Assembly (NCBI GenBank): GCA_949358305.1
Contig: OX442314.1
Span: 60,769,369-60,833,368, forward strand
Direction: 5' to 3'
Origin: Strigamia acuminata
Lineage: Eukaryota > Arthropoda > Chilopoda > Geophilomorpha > Linotaeniidae
Length of the DNA: 64,000 nt
Below are positions 19,860 to 32,597 of the stretch, piece by piece (position 1 is the first letter of the stretch; each line of letters starts with the position of its first letter). The position numbers and the translations under genes were made by a program. Under the pieces are notes generated by a model that saw only the letters and a program-made list of their open reading frames with translations, had not been told where the DNA came from and did no database searches.

Positions 19860-21022
19860 TGATGCAGCTTGATCAACTTTTAATCTAGTCTGATGCAGCT
19901 TGATCAACTTTTAATCTAGTCTGATGCAGCTTGATAAAAGTTGATCAACTTTTAATCTAGTCTGATGCAGCTTGATAAAAGTTGATCAACTTTTAATCTA
20001 GTCTGATGCAGCTTGATAAAAGTTGATCAACTTTTTATGTAGTCTGATGCAGCTTGATAAAAGTTGATCAACTTTTTATGTAGTCTGATGCAGCTTGATA
20101 AAAGTTGATCAACTTTTTATGTAGTCTGATGTAGTTTGATAAAAGTTGATCAACTTTGTATCTAGTCTGATGCAGCTTGATAAAAGTTGATCAACTTTTT
20201 ATGTAGTCTGATGCAGCTTGATAAAAGTTGATCAACTTTTTATGTAGTCTGACGTAGTTTGATAAAAGTTGATCAACTTTGTATCTAGTCTGATGCAGCT
20301 TGATAAAAGTTGATCAACTTTTTATGTAGTCTGATGCAGCTTGATAAAAGTTGATCAACTTTTTATGTAGTCTAATGCAGCTTGATAAAAGTTGATCAAC
20401 TTTTTATGTAGTCTGATGCAGCTTGATAAAAGTTGATCTACTTTTTATGTAGTCTGATGCAGCTTGATAAAAGTTGATCAACTTTTTATGTAGTCTGATG
20501 TAGTTTGATAAAAGTTGATCAACTTTGTATCTAGTCTGATGTAGTTTGATAAAAGTTGATCAACTTTTTATGTAGTCTGATGCAGCTTGATAAAAGTTGA
20601 TCAACTTTTTATGTAGTCTGATGTAGCTTGATAAAAGTTGATCAACTTTTTATCTAGTCTGATGCAGCTTGATAAAAGTTGATCAACTTTTTATGTAGTC
20701 TAATGCAGCTTGATAAAAGTTGATCAACTTTTTATGTAGTCTGATGCAGCTTGATAAAAGTTGATCTACTTTTTATGTAGTCTGATGCAGCTTGATAAAA
20801 GTTGATCAACTTTTTATGTAGTCTGATGTAGTTTGATAAAAGTTGATCAACTTTGTATCTAGTCTGATGTAGTTTGATAAAAGTTGATCAACTTTTTATG
20901 TAGTCTGATGCAGCTTGATAAAAGTTGATCAACTTTTTATGTAGTCTGATGTAGCTTGATAAAAGTTGATCAACTTTTTATCTAGTCTGATGCAGCTTGA
21001 TAAAAATTGATCAACTTTTTTT
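19860..21022 (-). repeat. 41-bp palindromic satellite, array A7
   Basis: Inverted partner of A2 with seven extra monomers. It contains a visible internal duplication around 20390-20660 and 20700-20960 (shared GTTGATCTACTTTTTATG variant). Confidence 0.9.
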
Positions 21023-22474
21023 GTAGTAACTTAGATTCCCATTGTATTTACTACTATTGTGCAGATGTCTTATTTATTACTATGCGTTAGGTATTGAGCA
21101 GTGTTTGACGGTTACACTGTCATACACACAACCAATTTCCAACTATCTGCAACCAATTTCCAACTATCTGCAACAATTTCCAACTATCTGCAACCAAAAT
21201 CCAACTATCTGCAACCAATCTCCAACTATCTGCAACCAATTTCCAACTATCTGCAACAATTTCCAACTATCTGCAACCAAAATCCAACTATTTGCAACCA
21301 ATTTCCAACTATCTGCAACCAATTTCCAACTATCTGCAATCAAAGATTTCTCTCAAGATTTGAGAAATCTCGAGAAAATTTGAGAAATCTCGAGAAAATT
21401 TGAGAAATCTCGAGAAAATTTGAGAAGTCTCGAGAAAATTTGAGAAATCTCGAGGAAATTTGAGAAATCTCGAGAAAATTTGAGAAATCTCGAGAAAATT
21501 TGATAAATCTCGAGAAAATTTGAGAAATCTCGAGAAAATTTGAGAAATCTCGAGAAAATTTGAGAAATCTCGAGAAAATTTGAGAAACCTCGAGAAAATT
21601 TGAGAAACCTCGAGAAAATTTGAGAAACCTCGAGAAAATTTGAGAAATCTCGAGAAAATTTGAGAAATCTTGAGAAAATTTGAGAAATCTCGAGAAAATT
21701 TGAGAAACTCGAGAAAATTTGAGAAATCTCGAGAAAATTTGAGAAATCTCGAGAAAATTTGAGAAATCTCGAGAAAATTTGAGAAATCTCGAGAATATTT
21801 GAGAAATCTTGAGAAAATTTGAGAAATCTCGAGAAAATTTGAGAAATCTCGAGAAAATTTGAGAAATCTCGAGAATATTTGAGAAATCTCGAGAAAATTT
21901 GAGAAATCTCGAGAAAATTTGAGAAATCTCGAGAAAATTTGATTAATCTCGAGAAAATTTGAGAAATCTCGAAAAAATTTGAGAAATCTCGAGAAAATTT
22001 GAGAAATCTCGAGAAAATTTGAGAAATCTCGAGAAAATTTGAGAAATCTCGAGAAAATTTGTTGGATTTTGGTTGCAGATAGTTGGAAATTGTTGCAGAT
22101 AGTTGCATAGTTATTTTTTCTCAAATTTTCTCAAAATTTCACAATATTCCTTCAAAATCCTTCAAATTCCTTCAAATTCCTTCAAATTCCGTCAAATTCC
22201 TTCAAATCCGTCAAATTCCTTCAAATTCCATCCTTCAAAATCCATCCTTCAAAATCCATCATTTAAAATCCTTCAAAATCCTTCAAATTCCTACAAATTA
22301 CTTCAAATTCCTTCAAATTCCTACAAATTCCTACAAATAACTTCAAATTTCTTCAAATTCCTTCAAATTCCTACAAATAACTTCAAATTTCTTCAAATTC
22401 CTTCAAAATCCATCCTTCAAAATCCATCCTTCGAATTCCTTCAAATTCCTTCAAAGTCCTTCAAATTCCTTCAA
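21023..22474 (-). repeat. Composite satellite module, copy 4
   Basis: Complete inverted copy of module 1, of the same length (1,452 bp), with shared private variants such as GAGGAAATTTG and GAGAAGTCTCG in the 20-bp array. Confidence 0.9.
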
Positions 22475-23140
22475 GTCTGATGCAGTTGATAAAAGTTGAT
22501 CAACTTTGTAGCTAGTCTGATGCAGCTTGATAAAAGTTGATCAACTTTTAATCTAGTCTGATGCAGCTTGATAAAAGTTGATCAACTTTTAATCTAGTCT
22601 GATGCAGCTTGATAAAAGTTGATCAACTTTGTATCTAGTCTGATGCAGCTTGATAAAAGTTGATCAACTTTTTATGTAGTCTGATGCAGCTTGATAAAAG
22701 TTGATCAACTTTTTATGTAGTCTGATGTAGCTTGATAAAAGTTGATCAACTTTGTATCTAGTCTGATGCAGTTGATAAAAGTTGATCAACTTTTAATCTA
22801 GTCTGATGCAGCTTGATAAAAGTTGATCAACTTTTTATGTAGTCTAATGCAGCTTGATAAAACTTGATCAACTTTGTATCTAGTCTGATGCAGCTTGATA
22901 AAAGTTGATCAACTTTTTATGTAGTCTGATGCAGCTTGATCAACTTTTAATCTAGTCTGATGCAGCTTGATAAAAGTTGATCAACTTTTTATGTAGTCTG
23001 ATGCAGCTTGATAAAACTTGATCAACTTTGTATCTAGTCTGATGCAGCTTGATAAAAGTTGATCAACTTTTAATCTAGTCTGATGCAGCTTGATAAAAGT
23101 TGATCAACTTTTTATGTAGTCTGATGCAGCCTGATAAAAG
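22475..23140 (-). repeat. 41-bp palindromic satellite, array A8
   Basis: 666 bp, the inverted partner of A1. Confidence 0.9.
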
Positions 23141-23224
23141 TTGAAAAACTATGCAAGAAGTGAAAGAGTGCTGACGGCCATTAAATAAACTATGGAAAAA
23201 GTGAAAAAGTGCTGATTTTTACAC
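23141..23224 (-). repeat. 84-bp block S, copy 5
   Basis: Inverted partner of copy 1, likewise fused to gag. Confidence 0.85.
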
Positions 23225-24451
23225 TGATGCAGCTTGATAGAAGTAATATGTTAATCCATTCCGGAATTTCATGTCAACTGTTGCATCGTCAGGTTGCTGA
23301 GCTATTTGCAACAGTATTTCTTCTGTACGACGTAGGTAAGAGCGCAGCCCTTCTCCTTGCTCTTGTTTTAATTTGTTCCAACGTGAGAGGGCGTCTTCGT
23401 ACAGTTCTCCGAATGTGTACATAAATTCTCTTACAAATTCATTCCAATTTGTAAATCTCTTTCTCCTGAACCAATCTCGGGCTTCTCCCATCAAGGGGTA
23501 TTAATTTTGTAAGCGTGTCTTGAGGTCCACAGCCATATTTCTGGGCTATTTTCAGGATCATATCCAGAAAATTGGATCCAATCTGCCATTCTCCATTAAA
23601 GAGGGGTGGCGATATTTGATCCCAACGAATGAATTTTTCGTTGATTCGATTATGTGTCCAGTTCACAGATGCATAGCTGTCAATTTTGCGAAGAATAAAA
23701 TCTTCATGTTGATCAGCTTGTTTAAGAATACTGATTTCTTGATCAGTATAAAAAAGTTCGAATTTCGGTTCTTCTACACCTTTTTTACGTATCCTAACTC
23801 TAGGCTGACTTCTCTGTCTTAACAGTGAGGAGTCTTTTGCAATGGAAAATTCATTCAAATTTTCATTTGATTGAATCGGGTAGTTAAGTAACTCGGGTGA
23901 GTCATAGTCCTTTATTAAGTGACAATCTCTACCGGTCACTTCCTCTTGATTTGAACAGTTAACGGTTACCTGAAGGTTGCCGTTATTTTTTATTAAATCA
24001 ATAATGTCGGATTGACTTTCTTGATTTAATTGTCTACCGGGCAAGTCGTCAGACGACTCTGGATGGTCGGCGGTTTCTGGAATAGGTGAATTCAGGATAT
24101 CGGTTAAGTTATCACCGATTTCACTCAAACGATCTAAATTCTTCAAGATTCTGCGTGTAGCATTATCTCGTAGCGTGGTAGCTGATTTTTTACGAATATT
24201 ACATTCGTTTAGTGATTCGTCACTATCTGATAAGTCCATCTGATTTTCAATTGAAAAATCAGACCAATTTAGATTGACTGTCAAAGGTGAGTTTTGAGCA
24301 CCTTTTGAGGATATTTGTGTAGATTGTACAAAAATATCATCTTTGCTTTTCGTTGGTTCCTGGTTAGCTATCGCTTGGGTGTTTGCAGAAGCGGCGCAGG
24401 AACTTTTGGTTTCAGGGGCCTTGTTAACTAAATTAGCCTTTGGTGGGCGAC
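23219..24451 (-). pseudogene. gag: Inverted partial copy of gag
   Basis: The reverse complement of 6159-7390: the same capsid-like frame (23219-23494) and the same preceding frame (23439 to about 24451), including the same one-base frame offset between them. No differences were seen in the translated parts I compared. The frameshift therefore predates the duplication, which is recent or an assembly effect. The copy is cut at 24451, where 41-bp satellite resumes. Confidence 0.8.
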
Positions 24452-24938
24452 ATAAAAAGTTGATTAACTTTTATCAAGCTGCATCAGCCTAAATTAAAAG
24501 TTGATCAACTTTTATCAAGCTGCATCAGACTACATAAAAAGTTGATCAACTTTTATCAAGCTGCATCAGACTACATAAAAAGTTGATCAACTTTTATCAA
24601 GCTGCATCAGACTAGATTAAAAGTTGATCAACTTTTATCAACTGCATCAGACTAGATACAAAGTTGATCAACTTTTATCAAGCTACATCAGACTACATAA
24701 AAAGTTGATCAACTTTTATCAAGCTGCATCAGACTACATAAAAAGTTGATCAACTTTTATCAAGCTGCATCAGACTAGATACAAAGTTGATCAACTTTTA
24801 TCAAGCTGCATCAGACTAGATTAAAAGTTGATCAACTTTTATCAAGCTGCATCAGACTAGATTAAAAGTTGATCAACTTTTATCAAGCTGCATCAGACTA
24901 GATACAAAGTTGATCAACTTTTATCAACTGCATCAGAC
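24452..24938 (+). repeat. 41-bp palindromic satellite, array A9
   Basis: Short forward array between the gag copy and module 5. It begins with ACATAAAAAGTTGATTAAC, a variant also found in A3. Confidence 0.9.
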
Positions 24939-26399
24939 TTGAAGGAATTTGAAGGACTTTGAAGGAATTTGAAGGACTTTGAAGGAATTTGAAGGAATTC
25001 GAAGGATGGATTTTGAAGGATGGATTTTGAAGGAATTTGAAGAAATTTGAAGTTATTTGTAGGAATTTGAAGGAATTTGAAGAAATTTGAAGTTATTTGT
25101 AGGAATTTGAAGGAATTTGAAGTAATTTGTAGGAATTTGAAGGATTTTGAAGGATTTTAAATGATGGATTTTGAAGGATGGATTTTGAAGGATGGAATTT
25201 GAAGGAATTTGACGGATTTGAAGGAATTTGACGGAATTTGAAGGAATTTGAAGGAATTTGAAGGATTTTGAAGGAATATTGTGAAATTTTGAGAAAATTT
25301 GAGAAAAAATAACTATGCAACTATCTGCAACAATTTCCAACTATCTGCAACCAAAATCCAACAAATTTTCTCGAGATTTCTCAAATTTTCTCGAGATTTC
25401 TCAAATTTTCTCGAGATTTCTCAAATTTTCTCGAGATTTCTCAAATTTTTTCGAGATTTCTCAAATTTTCTCGAGATTAATCAAATTTTCTCGAGATTTC
25501 TCAAATTTTCTCGAGATTTCTCAAATTTTCTCGAGATTTCTCAAATATTCTCGAGATTTCTCAAATTTTCTCGAGATTTCTCAAATTTTCTCGAGATTTC
25601 TCAAATTTTCTCAAGATTTCTCAAATATTCTCGAGATTTCTCAAATTTTCTCGAGATTTCTCAAATTTTCTCGAGATTTCTCAAATTTTCTCGAGATTTC
25701 TCAAATTTTCTCGAGTTTCTCAAATTTTCTCGAGATTTCTCAAATTTTCTCGAGATTTCTCAAATTTTCTCGAGATTTCTCAAATTTTCTCGAGGTTTCT
25801 CAAATTTTCTCGAGGTTTCTCAAATTTTCTCGAGGTTTCTCAAATTTTCTCGAGATTTCTCAAATTTTCTCGAGATTTCTCAAATTTTCTCGAGATTTCT
25901 CAAATTTTCTCGAGATTTATCAAATTTTCTCGAGATTTCTCAAATTTTCTCGAGATTTCTCAAATTTTCTCGAGATTTCTCAAATTTTCTCGAGATTTCT
26001 CAAAATTTCTCGAGATTTCTCAAATTTTCTCGAGATTTCTCAAATTTTCTCGAGATTTCTCAAATCTTGAGAGAAATCTTTGATTGCAGATAGTTGGAAA
26101 TTGGTTGCAGATAGTTGGAAATTGGTTGCAAATAGTTGGATTTTGGTTGCAGATAGTTGGAAATTGTTGCAGATAGTTGGAAATTGGTTGCAGATAGTTG
26201 GAGATTGGTTGCAGATAGTTGGATTTTGGTTGCAGATAGTTGGAAATTGTTGCAGATAGTTGGAAATTGGTTGCAGATAGTTGGAAATTGGTTGTGTGTA
26301 TGACAGTGTAACCGTCAAACACTGCTCAATACCTAACGCATAGTAATAAATAAGACATCTGCACAATAGTAGTAAATACAATGGGAATCTAAGTTACTA
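24939..26399 (+). repeat. Composite satellite module, copy 5
   Basis: Complete, with one extra 20-bp step in the 10-bp array. It is the inverted partner of module 3. Confidence 0.9.
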
Positions 26400-28477
26400 C
26401 AAAAAAAGTTGATCAATTTTTATCAAGCTGCATCAGACTACATAAAAAGTTGATCAACTTTTATCAAGCTGCATCAGACTAGATAAAAAGTTGATCAACT
26501 TTTATCAAGCTGCATCAGACTAGATAAAAAGTTGATCAACTTTTATCAAGCTGCATCAGACTACATAAAACGTTGATCAACTTTTATCAAGCTGCATCAG
26601 ACTAGATAAAAAGTTGATCAACTTTTATCAAGCTGCATCAGACTAGATACAAAGTTGATCAACTTTTATCAAGCTGCATCAGACTACATAAAAAGTTGAT
26701 CAACTTTTAGATACAAAGTTGATCAACTTTTATCAAGCTGCATCAGACTAGATACAAAGTTGATCAACTTTTATCAAGCTGCATCAGACTACATAAAAAG
26801 TTGATCAACTTTTATCAAGCTGCATCAGACTAGATACAAAGTTGATCAACTTTTATAAAGCTGCATCAGACTAGATACAAAGTTGATCAACTTTTATCAA
26901 GCTGCATCAGACTAGATACAAAGTTGATCAACTTTTATCAAGCTGCATCAGACTACATAAAAAGTTGATCAACTTTTAGATACAAAGTTGATCAACTTTT
27001 ATCAAGCTGCATCAGACTAGATACAAAGTTGATCAACTTTTATCAAGCTGCATCAGACTAGATAAAAAGTTGATCAACTTTTATCAAGCTGCATCAGACT
27101 AGATACAAAGTTGATCAACTTTTATCAAGCTGCATCAGACTACATAAAACGTTGATCAACTTTTATCAAGCTGCATCAGACTAGATAAAAAGTTGATCAA
27201 CTTTTATCAAGCTGCATCAGACTAGATACAAAGTTGATCAACTTTTATCAAGCTGCATCAGACTACATAAAAAGTTGATCAACTTTTAGATACAAAGTTG
27301 ATCAACTTTTATCAAGCTGCATCAGACTAGATACAAAGTTGATCAACTTTTATCAAGCTGCATCAGACTACATAAAAAGTTGATCAACTTTTATCAAGCT
27401 GCATCAGACTAGATACAAAGTTGATCAACTTTTATAAAGCTGCATCAGACTAGATACAAAGTTGATCAACTTTTATCAAGCTGCATCAGACTAGATACAA
27501 AGTTGATCAACTTTTATCAAGCTGCATCAGACTACATAAAAAGTTGATCAACTTTTAGATACAAAGTTGATCAACTTTTATCAAGCTGCATCAGACTAGA
27601 TACAAAGTTGATCAACTTTTATCAAGCTGCATCAGACTAGATAAAAAGTTGATCAACTTTTATCAAGCTGCATCAGACTAGATACAAAGTTGATCAACTT
27701 TTATCAAGCTGCATCAGACTACATAAAACGTTGATCAACTTTTATCAAGCTGCATCAGACTAGATAAAAAGTTGATCAACTTTTATCAAGCTGCATCAGA
27801 CTAGATACAAAGTTGATCAACTTTTATCAAGCTGCATCAGACTACATAAAAAGTTGATCAACTTTTAGATACAAAGTTGATCAACTTTTATCAAGCTGCA
27901 TCAGACTAGATACAAAGTTGATCAACTTTTATCAAGCTGCATCAGACTACATAAAAAGTTGATCAACTTTTATCAAGCTGCATCAGACTAGATACAAAGT
28001 TGATCAACTTTTATAAAGCTGCATCAGACTAGATACAAAGTTGATCAACTTTTATCAAGCTGCATCAGACTAGATACAAAGTTGATCAACTTTTATCAAG
28101 CTGCATCAGACTAGATACAAAGTTGATCAACTTTTATCAAGCTGCATCAGACTAGATACAAAGTTGATCAACTTTTATCAAGCTGCATCAGACTAGATAC
28201 AAAGTTGATCAACTTTTATCAAGCTGCATCAGACTAGAAACAAAGTTGATCAACTTTTATCAAGCTGCATCAGACTAGATACAAAGTTGATCAACTTTTA
28301 TCAAGCTGCATCAGACTAGATACAAAGTTGATCAACTTTTATCAGGCTGCATCAGACTACATAAAAAGTTGATCAACTTTTATCAAGCTGCATCAGACTA
28401 GATTAAAAGTTGATCAACTTTTATCAAGCTGCATCGGACTAGATTAAAAGTTGATCAACTTTTATCAAGCTGCATCA
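26400..28477 (+). repeat. 41-bp palindromic satellite, array A10, with 579-bp higher-order repeats
   Basis: Marker variant CATAAAACGTTGATC at about 26571, 27150 and 27729, spaced 579 bp. Each higher-order unit includes short monomers (ACTTTTAGATACAAAG) and a TATAAAGCTGC variant. Confidence 0.9.
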
Positions 28478-28561
28478 GTGTAAAAATCAGCACTTTTTCA
28501 CTTTTTCCATAGTTTATTTAATGGCCGTCAGCACTCTTTCACTTCTTGCATAGTTTTTCAA
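28478..28561 (+). repeat. 84-bp block S, copy 6
   Basis: Forward. It is followed by a 666-bp array and module 6, the same order as copy 1. Confidence 0.85.
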
Positions 28562-29227
28562 CTTTTATCAGGCTGCATCAGACTACATAAAAAGTTGATC
28601 AACTTTTATCAAGCTGCATCAGACTAGATTAAAAGTTGATCAACTTTTATCAAGCTGCATCAGACTAGATACAAAGTTGATCAAGTTTTATCAAGCTGCA
28701 TCAGACTACATAAAAAGTTGATCAACTTTTATCAAGCTGCATCAGACTAGATTAAAAGTTGATCAAGCTGCATCAGACTACATAAAAAGTTGATCAACTT
28801 TTATCAAGCTGCATCAGACTAGATACAAAGTTGATCAAGTTTTATCAAGCTGCATTAGACTACATAAAAAGTTGATCAACTTTTATCAAGCTGCATCAGA
28901 CTAGATTAAAAGTTGATCAACTTTTATCAACTGCATCAGACTAGATACAAAGTTGATCAACTTTTATCAAGCTACATCAGACTACATAAAAAGTTGATCA
29001 ACTTTTATCAAGCTGCATCAGACTACATAAAAAGTTGATCAACTTTTATCAAGCTGCATCAGACTAGATACAAAGTTGATCAACTTTTATCAAGCTGCAT
29101 CAGACTAGATTAAAAGTTGATCAACTTTTATCAAGCTGCATCAGACTAGATTAAAAGTTGATCAACTTTTATCAAGCTGCATCAGACTAGATACAAAGTT
29201 GATCAACTTTTATCAACTGCATCAGAC
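28562..29227 (+). repeat. 41-bp palindromic satellite, array A11
   Basis: 666 bp with the same variant order as A1. Confidence 0.9.
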
Positions 29228-30689
29228 TTGAAGGAATTTGAAGGACTTTGAAGGAATTTGAAGGAATTCGAAGGATGGATTTTGAAGGATGGATTTTGAA
29301 GGAATTTGAAGAAATTTGAAGTTATTTGTAGGAATTTGAAGGAATTTGAAGAAATTTGAAGTTATTTGTAGGAATTTGAAGGAATTTGAAGTAATTTGTA
29401 GGAATTTGAAGGATTTTGAAGGATTTTAAATGATGGATTTTGAAGGATGGATTTTGAAGGATGGAATTTGAAGGAATTTGACGGATTTGAAGGAATTTGA
29501 CGGAATTTGAAGGAATTTGAAGGAATTTGAAGGATTTTGAAGGAATATTGTGAAATTTTGAGAAAATTTGAGAAAAAATAACTATGCAACTATCTGCAAC
29601 AATTTCCAACTATCTGCAACCAAAATCCAACAAATTTTCTCGAGATTTCTCAAATTTTCTCGAGATTTCTCAAATTTTCTCGAGATTTCTCAAATTTTCT
29701 CGAGATTTCTCAAATTTTTTCGAGATTTCTCAAATTTTCTCGAGATTAATCAAATTTTCTCGAGATTTCTCAAATTTTCTCGAGATTTCTCAAATTTTCT
29801 CGAGATTTCTCAAATATTCTTGAGATTTCTCAAATTTTCTCGAGATTTCTCAAATTTTCTCGAGATTTCTCAAATTTTCTCAAGATTTCTCAAATATTCT
29901 CGAGATTTCTCAAATTTTCTCGAGATTTCTCAAATTTTCTCGAGATTTCTCAAATTTTCTCGAGATTTCTCAAATTTTCTCGAGTTTCTCAAATTTTCTC
30001 GAGATTTCTCAAATTTTCTCGAGATTTCTCAAATTTTCTCGAGGTTTCTCAAATTTTCTCGAGGTTTCTCAAATTTTCTCGAGGTTTCTCAAATTTTCTC
30101 GAGGTTTCTCAAATTTTCTCGAGATTTCTCAAATTTTCTCGAGATTTCTCAAATTTTCTCGAGATTTCTCAAATTTTCTCGAGATTTATCAAATTTTCTC
30201 GAGATTTCTCAAATTTTCTCGAGATTTCTCAAATTTTCTCGAGATTTCTCAAATTTTCTCGAGATTTCTCAAATTTTCTCGAGATTTCTCAAATTTTCTC
30301 GAGATTTCTCAAATTTTCTCGAGATTTCTCAAATTTTCTCGAGATTTCTCAAATCTTGAGAGAAATCTTTGATTGCAGATAGTTGGAAATTGGTTGCAGA
30401 TAGTTGGAAATTGGTTGCAAATAGTTGGATTTTGGTTGCAGATAGTTGGAAATTGTTGCAGATAGTTGGAAATTGGTTGCAGATAGTTGGAGATTGGTTG
30501 CAGATAGTTGGATTTTGGTTGCAGATAGTTGGAAATTGTTGCAGATAGTTGGAAATTGGTTGCAGATAGTTGGAAATTGGTTGTGTGTATGACAGTGTAA
30601 CCGTCAAACACTGCTCAATACCTAACGCATAGTAATAAATAAGACATCTGCACAATAGTAGTAAATACAATGGGAATCTAAGTTACTAC
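29228..30689 (+). repeat. Composite satellite module, copy 6
   Basis: Complete. It shares the variant TATTCTTGAGATTTC with module 7, offset 3,370 bp. Confidence 0.9.
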
Positions 30690-31997
30690 AAAAAAAGTTG
30701 ATCAATTTTTATCAAGCTGCATCAGACTACATAAAAAGTTGATCAACTTTTATCAAGCTGCATCAGACTAGATAAAAAGTTGATCAACTTTTATCAAGCT
30801 GCATCAGACTAGATAAAAAGTTGATCAACTTTTATCAAGCTGCATCAGACTACATAAAACGTTGATCAACTTTTATCAAGCTGCATCAGACTAGATAAAA
30901 AGTTGATCAACTTTTATCAAGCTGCATCAGACTAGATACAAAGTTGATCAACTTTTATCAAGCTGCATCAGACTACATAAAAAGTTGATCAACTTTTAGA
31001 TACAAAGTTTATCAACTTTTAGATACAAAGTTGATCAACTTTTAGATACAAAGTTGATCAACTTTTATCAAGCTGCATCAGACTAGATACAAAGTTGATC
31101 AACTTTTATCAAGCTGCATCAGACTACATAAAAAGTTGATCAACTTTTATCAAGCTGCATCAGACTAGATACAAAGTTGATCAACTTTTATAAAGCTGCA
31201 TCAGACTAGATACAAAGTTGATCAACTTTTATCAAGCTGCATCAGACTACATAAAAAGTTGATCAACTTTTATCAAGCTGCATCAGACTAGATACAAAGT
31301 TGATCAACTTTTATAAAGCTGCATCAGACTAGATACAAAGTTGATCAACTTTTATCAAGCTGCATCAGACTAGATACAAAGTTGATCAACTTTTATCAAG
31401 CTGCATCAGACTAGATACAAAGTTGATCAACTTTTATCAAGCTGCATCAGACTAGATACAAAGTTGATCAACTTTTATCAAGCTGCATCAGACTAGATAC
31501 AAAGTTGATCAACTTTTATCAAGCTGCATCAGACTAGAAACAAAGTTGATCAACTTTGTATCTAGTCTGATGCAGCTTGATAAAAGTTGATCAACTTTTT
31601 ATGTAGTCTGATGCAGCTTGATAAAAGTTGATCAACTTTGTATCTAGTCTGATGCAGCTTGATAAAAGTTGATCAACTTTGTATCTAAAAGTTGATCAAC
31701 TTTGTATCTAAAAGTTGATCAACTTTTTATGTAGTCTGATGCAGCTTGATAAAAGTTGATCAACTTTGTATCTAGTCTGATGCAGCTTGATAAAAGTTGA
31801 TCAACTTTTTATCTAGTCTGATGCAGCTTGATAAAAGTTGATCAACGTTTTATGTAGTCTGATGCAGCTTGATAAAAGTTGATCAACTTTTTATCTAGTC
31901 TGATGCAGCTTGATAAAAGTTGATCAACTTTTTATCTAGTCTGATGCAGCTTGATAAAAGTTGATCAACTTTTTATGTAGTCTGATTTTTTATGTAG
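30690..31997. repeat. 41-bp palindromic satellite, array A12, with an orientation switch
   Basis: Forward up to about 31551 and reverse after it. The switch falls inside the palindromic core (ACAAAGTTGATCAACTTTGT at 31540-31559). Confidence 0.9.
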
Positions 31998-32129
31998 TCG
32001 GATTTTGTCGGATTTTGTCGGATTTTGTCGGATTTTGTCGGATTTTGTCGGATTTTGTCGGATTTTGTCGGATTTTGTCGGATTTTGTCGGATTTTGTCG
32101 GATTTTGTCAGATTTTGTCTGATGAACAT
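31998..32129 (-). repeat. 10-bp satellite patch (GTCGGATTTT)
   Basis: Reverse orientation, shorter than the first two patches and without the CTTTTGTGG segment. Related to the patches at 35.5 and 36.8 kb. Confidence 0.9.
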
Positions 32130-32213
32130 TTGAAAAACTATGCAAGAAGTGAAAGAGTGCTGACGGCCATTAAATAAACTATGGAAAAAGTGAAAAAGTG
32201 CTGATTTTTACAC
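32130..32213 (-). repeat. 84-bp block S, copy 7
   Basis: Reverse orientation, next to the 10-bp patch. Confidence 0.85.
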
Positions 32214-32356
32214 TGATGCAGCTTGATAAAAGTTGATCAACTTTTAATCAACTTTTAATCAACTTTTAATCTAACACTGCTCAATACCTAACGCATAGTA
32301 ATAAATAAGACATCTGCACAATAGTAGTAAATACAATGGGAATCTAAGTTACTACA
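32214..32356. repeat. Rearranged junction with an orphan module tail
   Basis: A short reverse 41-bp piece ends in a triplicated ACTTTTAATCA. It is joined to the last 85 bp of the module tail (ACACTGCTCAATACC to GTTACTAC) in forward orientation without the arrays that normally precede it. Confidence 0.8.
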
Positions 32357-32597
32357 AAAAAAGTTGATCAACTTTTATCAAGCTGCATCAGACTACATAA
32401 AAAGTTGATCAACTTTTATCAAGCTGCATCAGACTAGATACAAAGTTGATCAACTTTTATCAAGCTGCATCAGACTAGATTAAAAGTTGATCAACTTTTA
32501 TCAAGCTGCATCAGACTAGATTAAAAGTTGATCAACTTTTATCAAGCTGCATCAGACTAGATACAAAGTTGATCAACTTTTATCAACTGCATCAGAC
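32357..32597 (+). repeat. 41-bp palindromic satellite, array A13
   Basis: Short forward array leading into module 7. Confidence 0.9.

Larger units (their letters stand above)
17774..24451 (-). repeat. Right arm of the large inverted repeat
   Basis: Inverted partner of 6159-12547, with seven additional 41-bp monomers. It ends at 24451 within gag sequence, sharing the bases GGGCGAC at the break before switching to 41-bp satellite. Confidence 0.85.
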
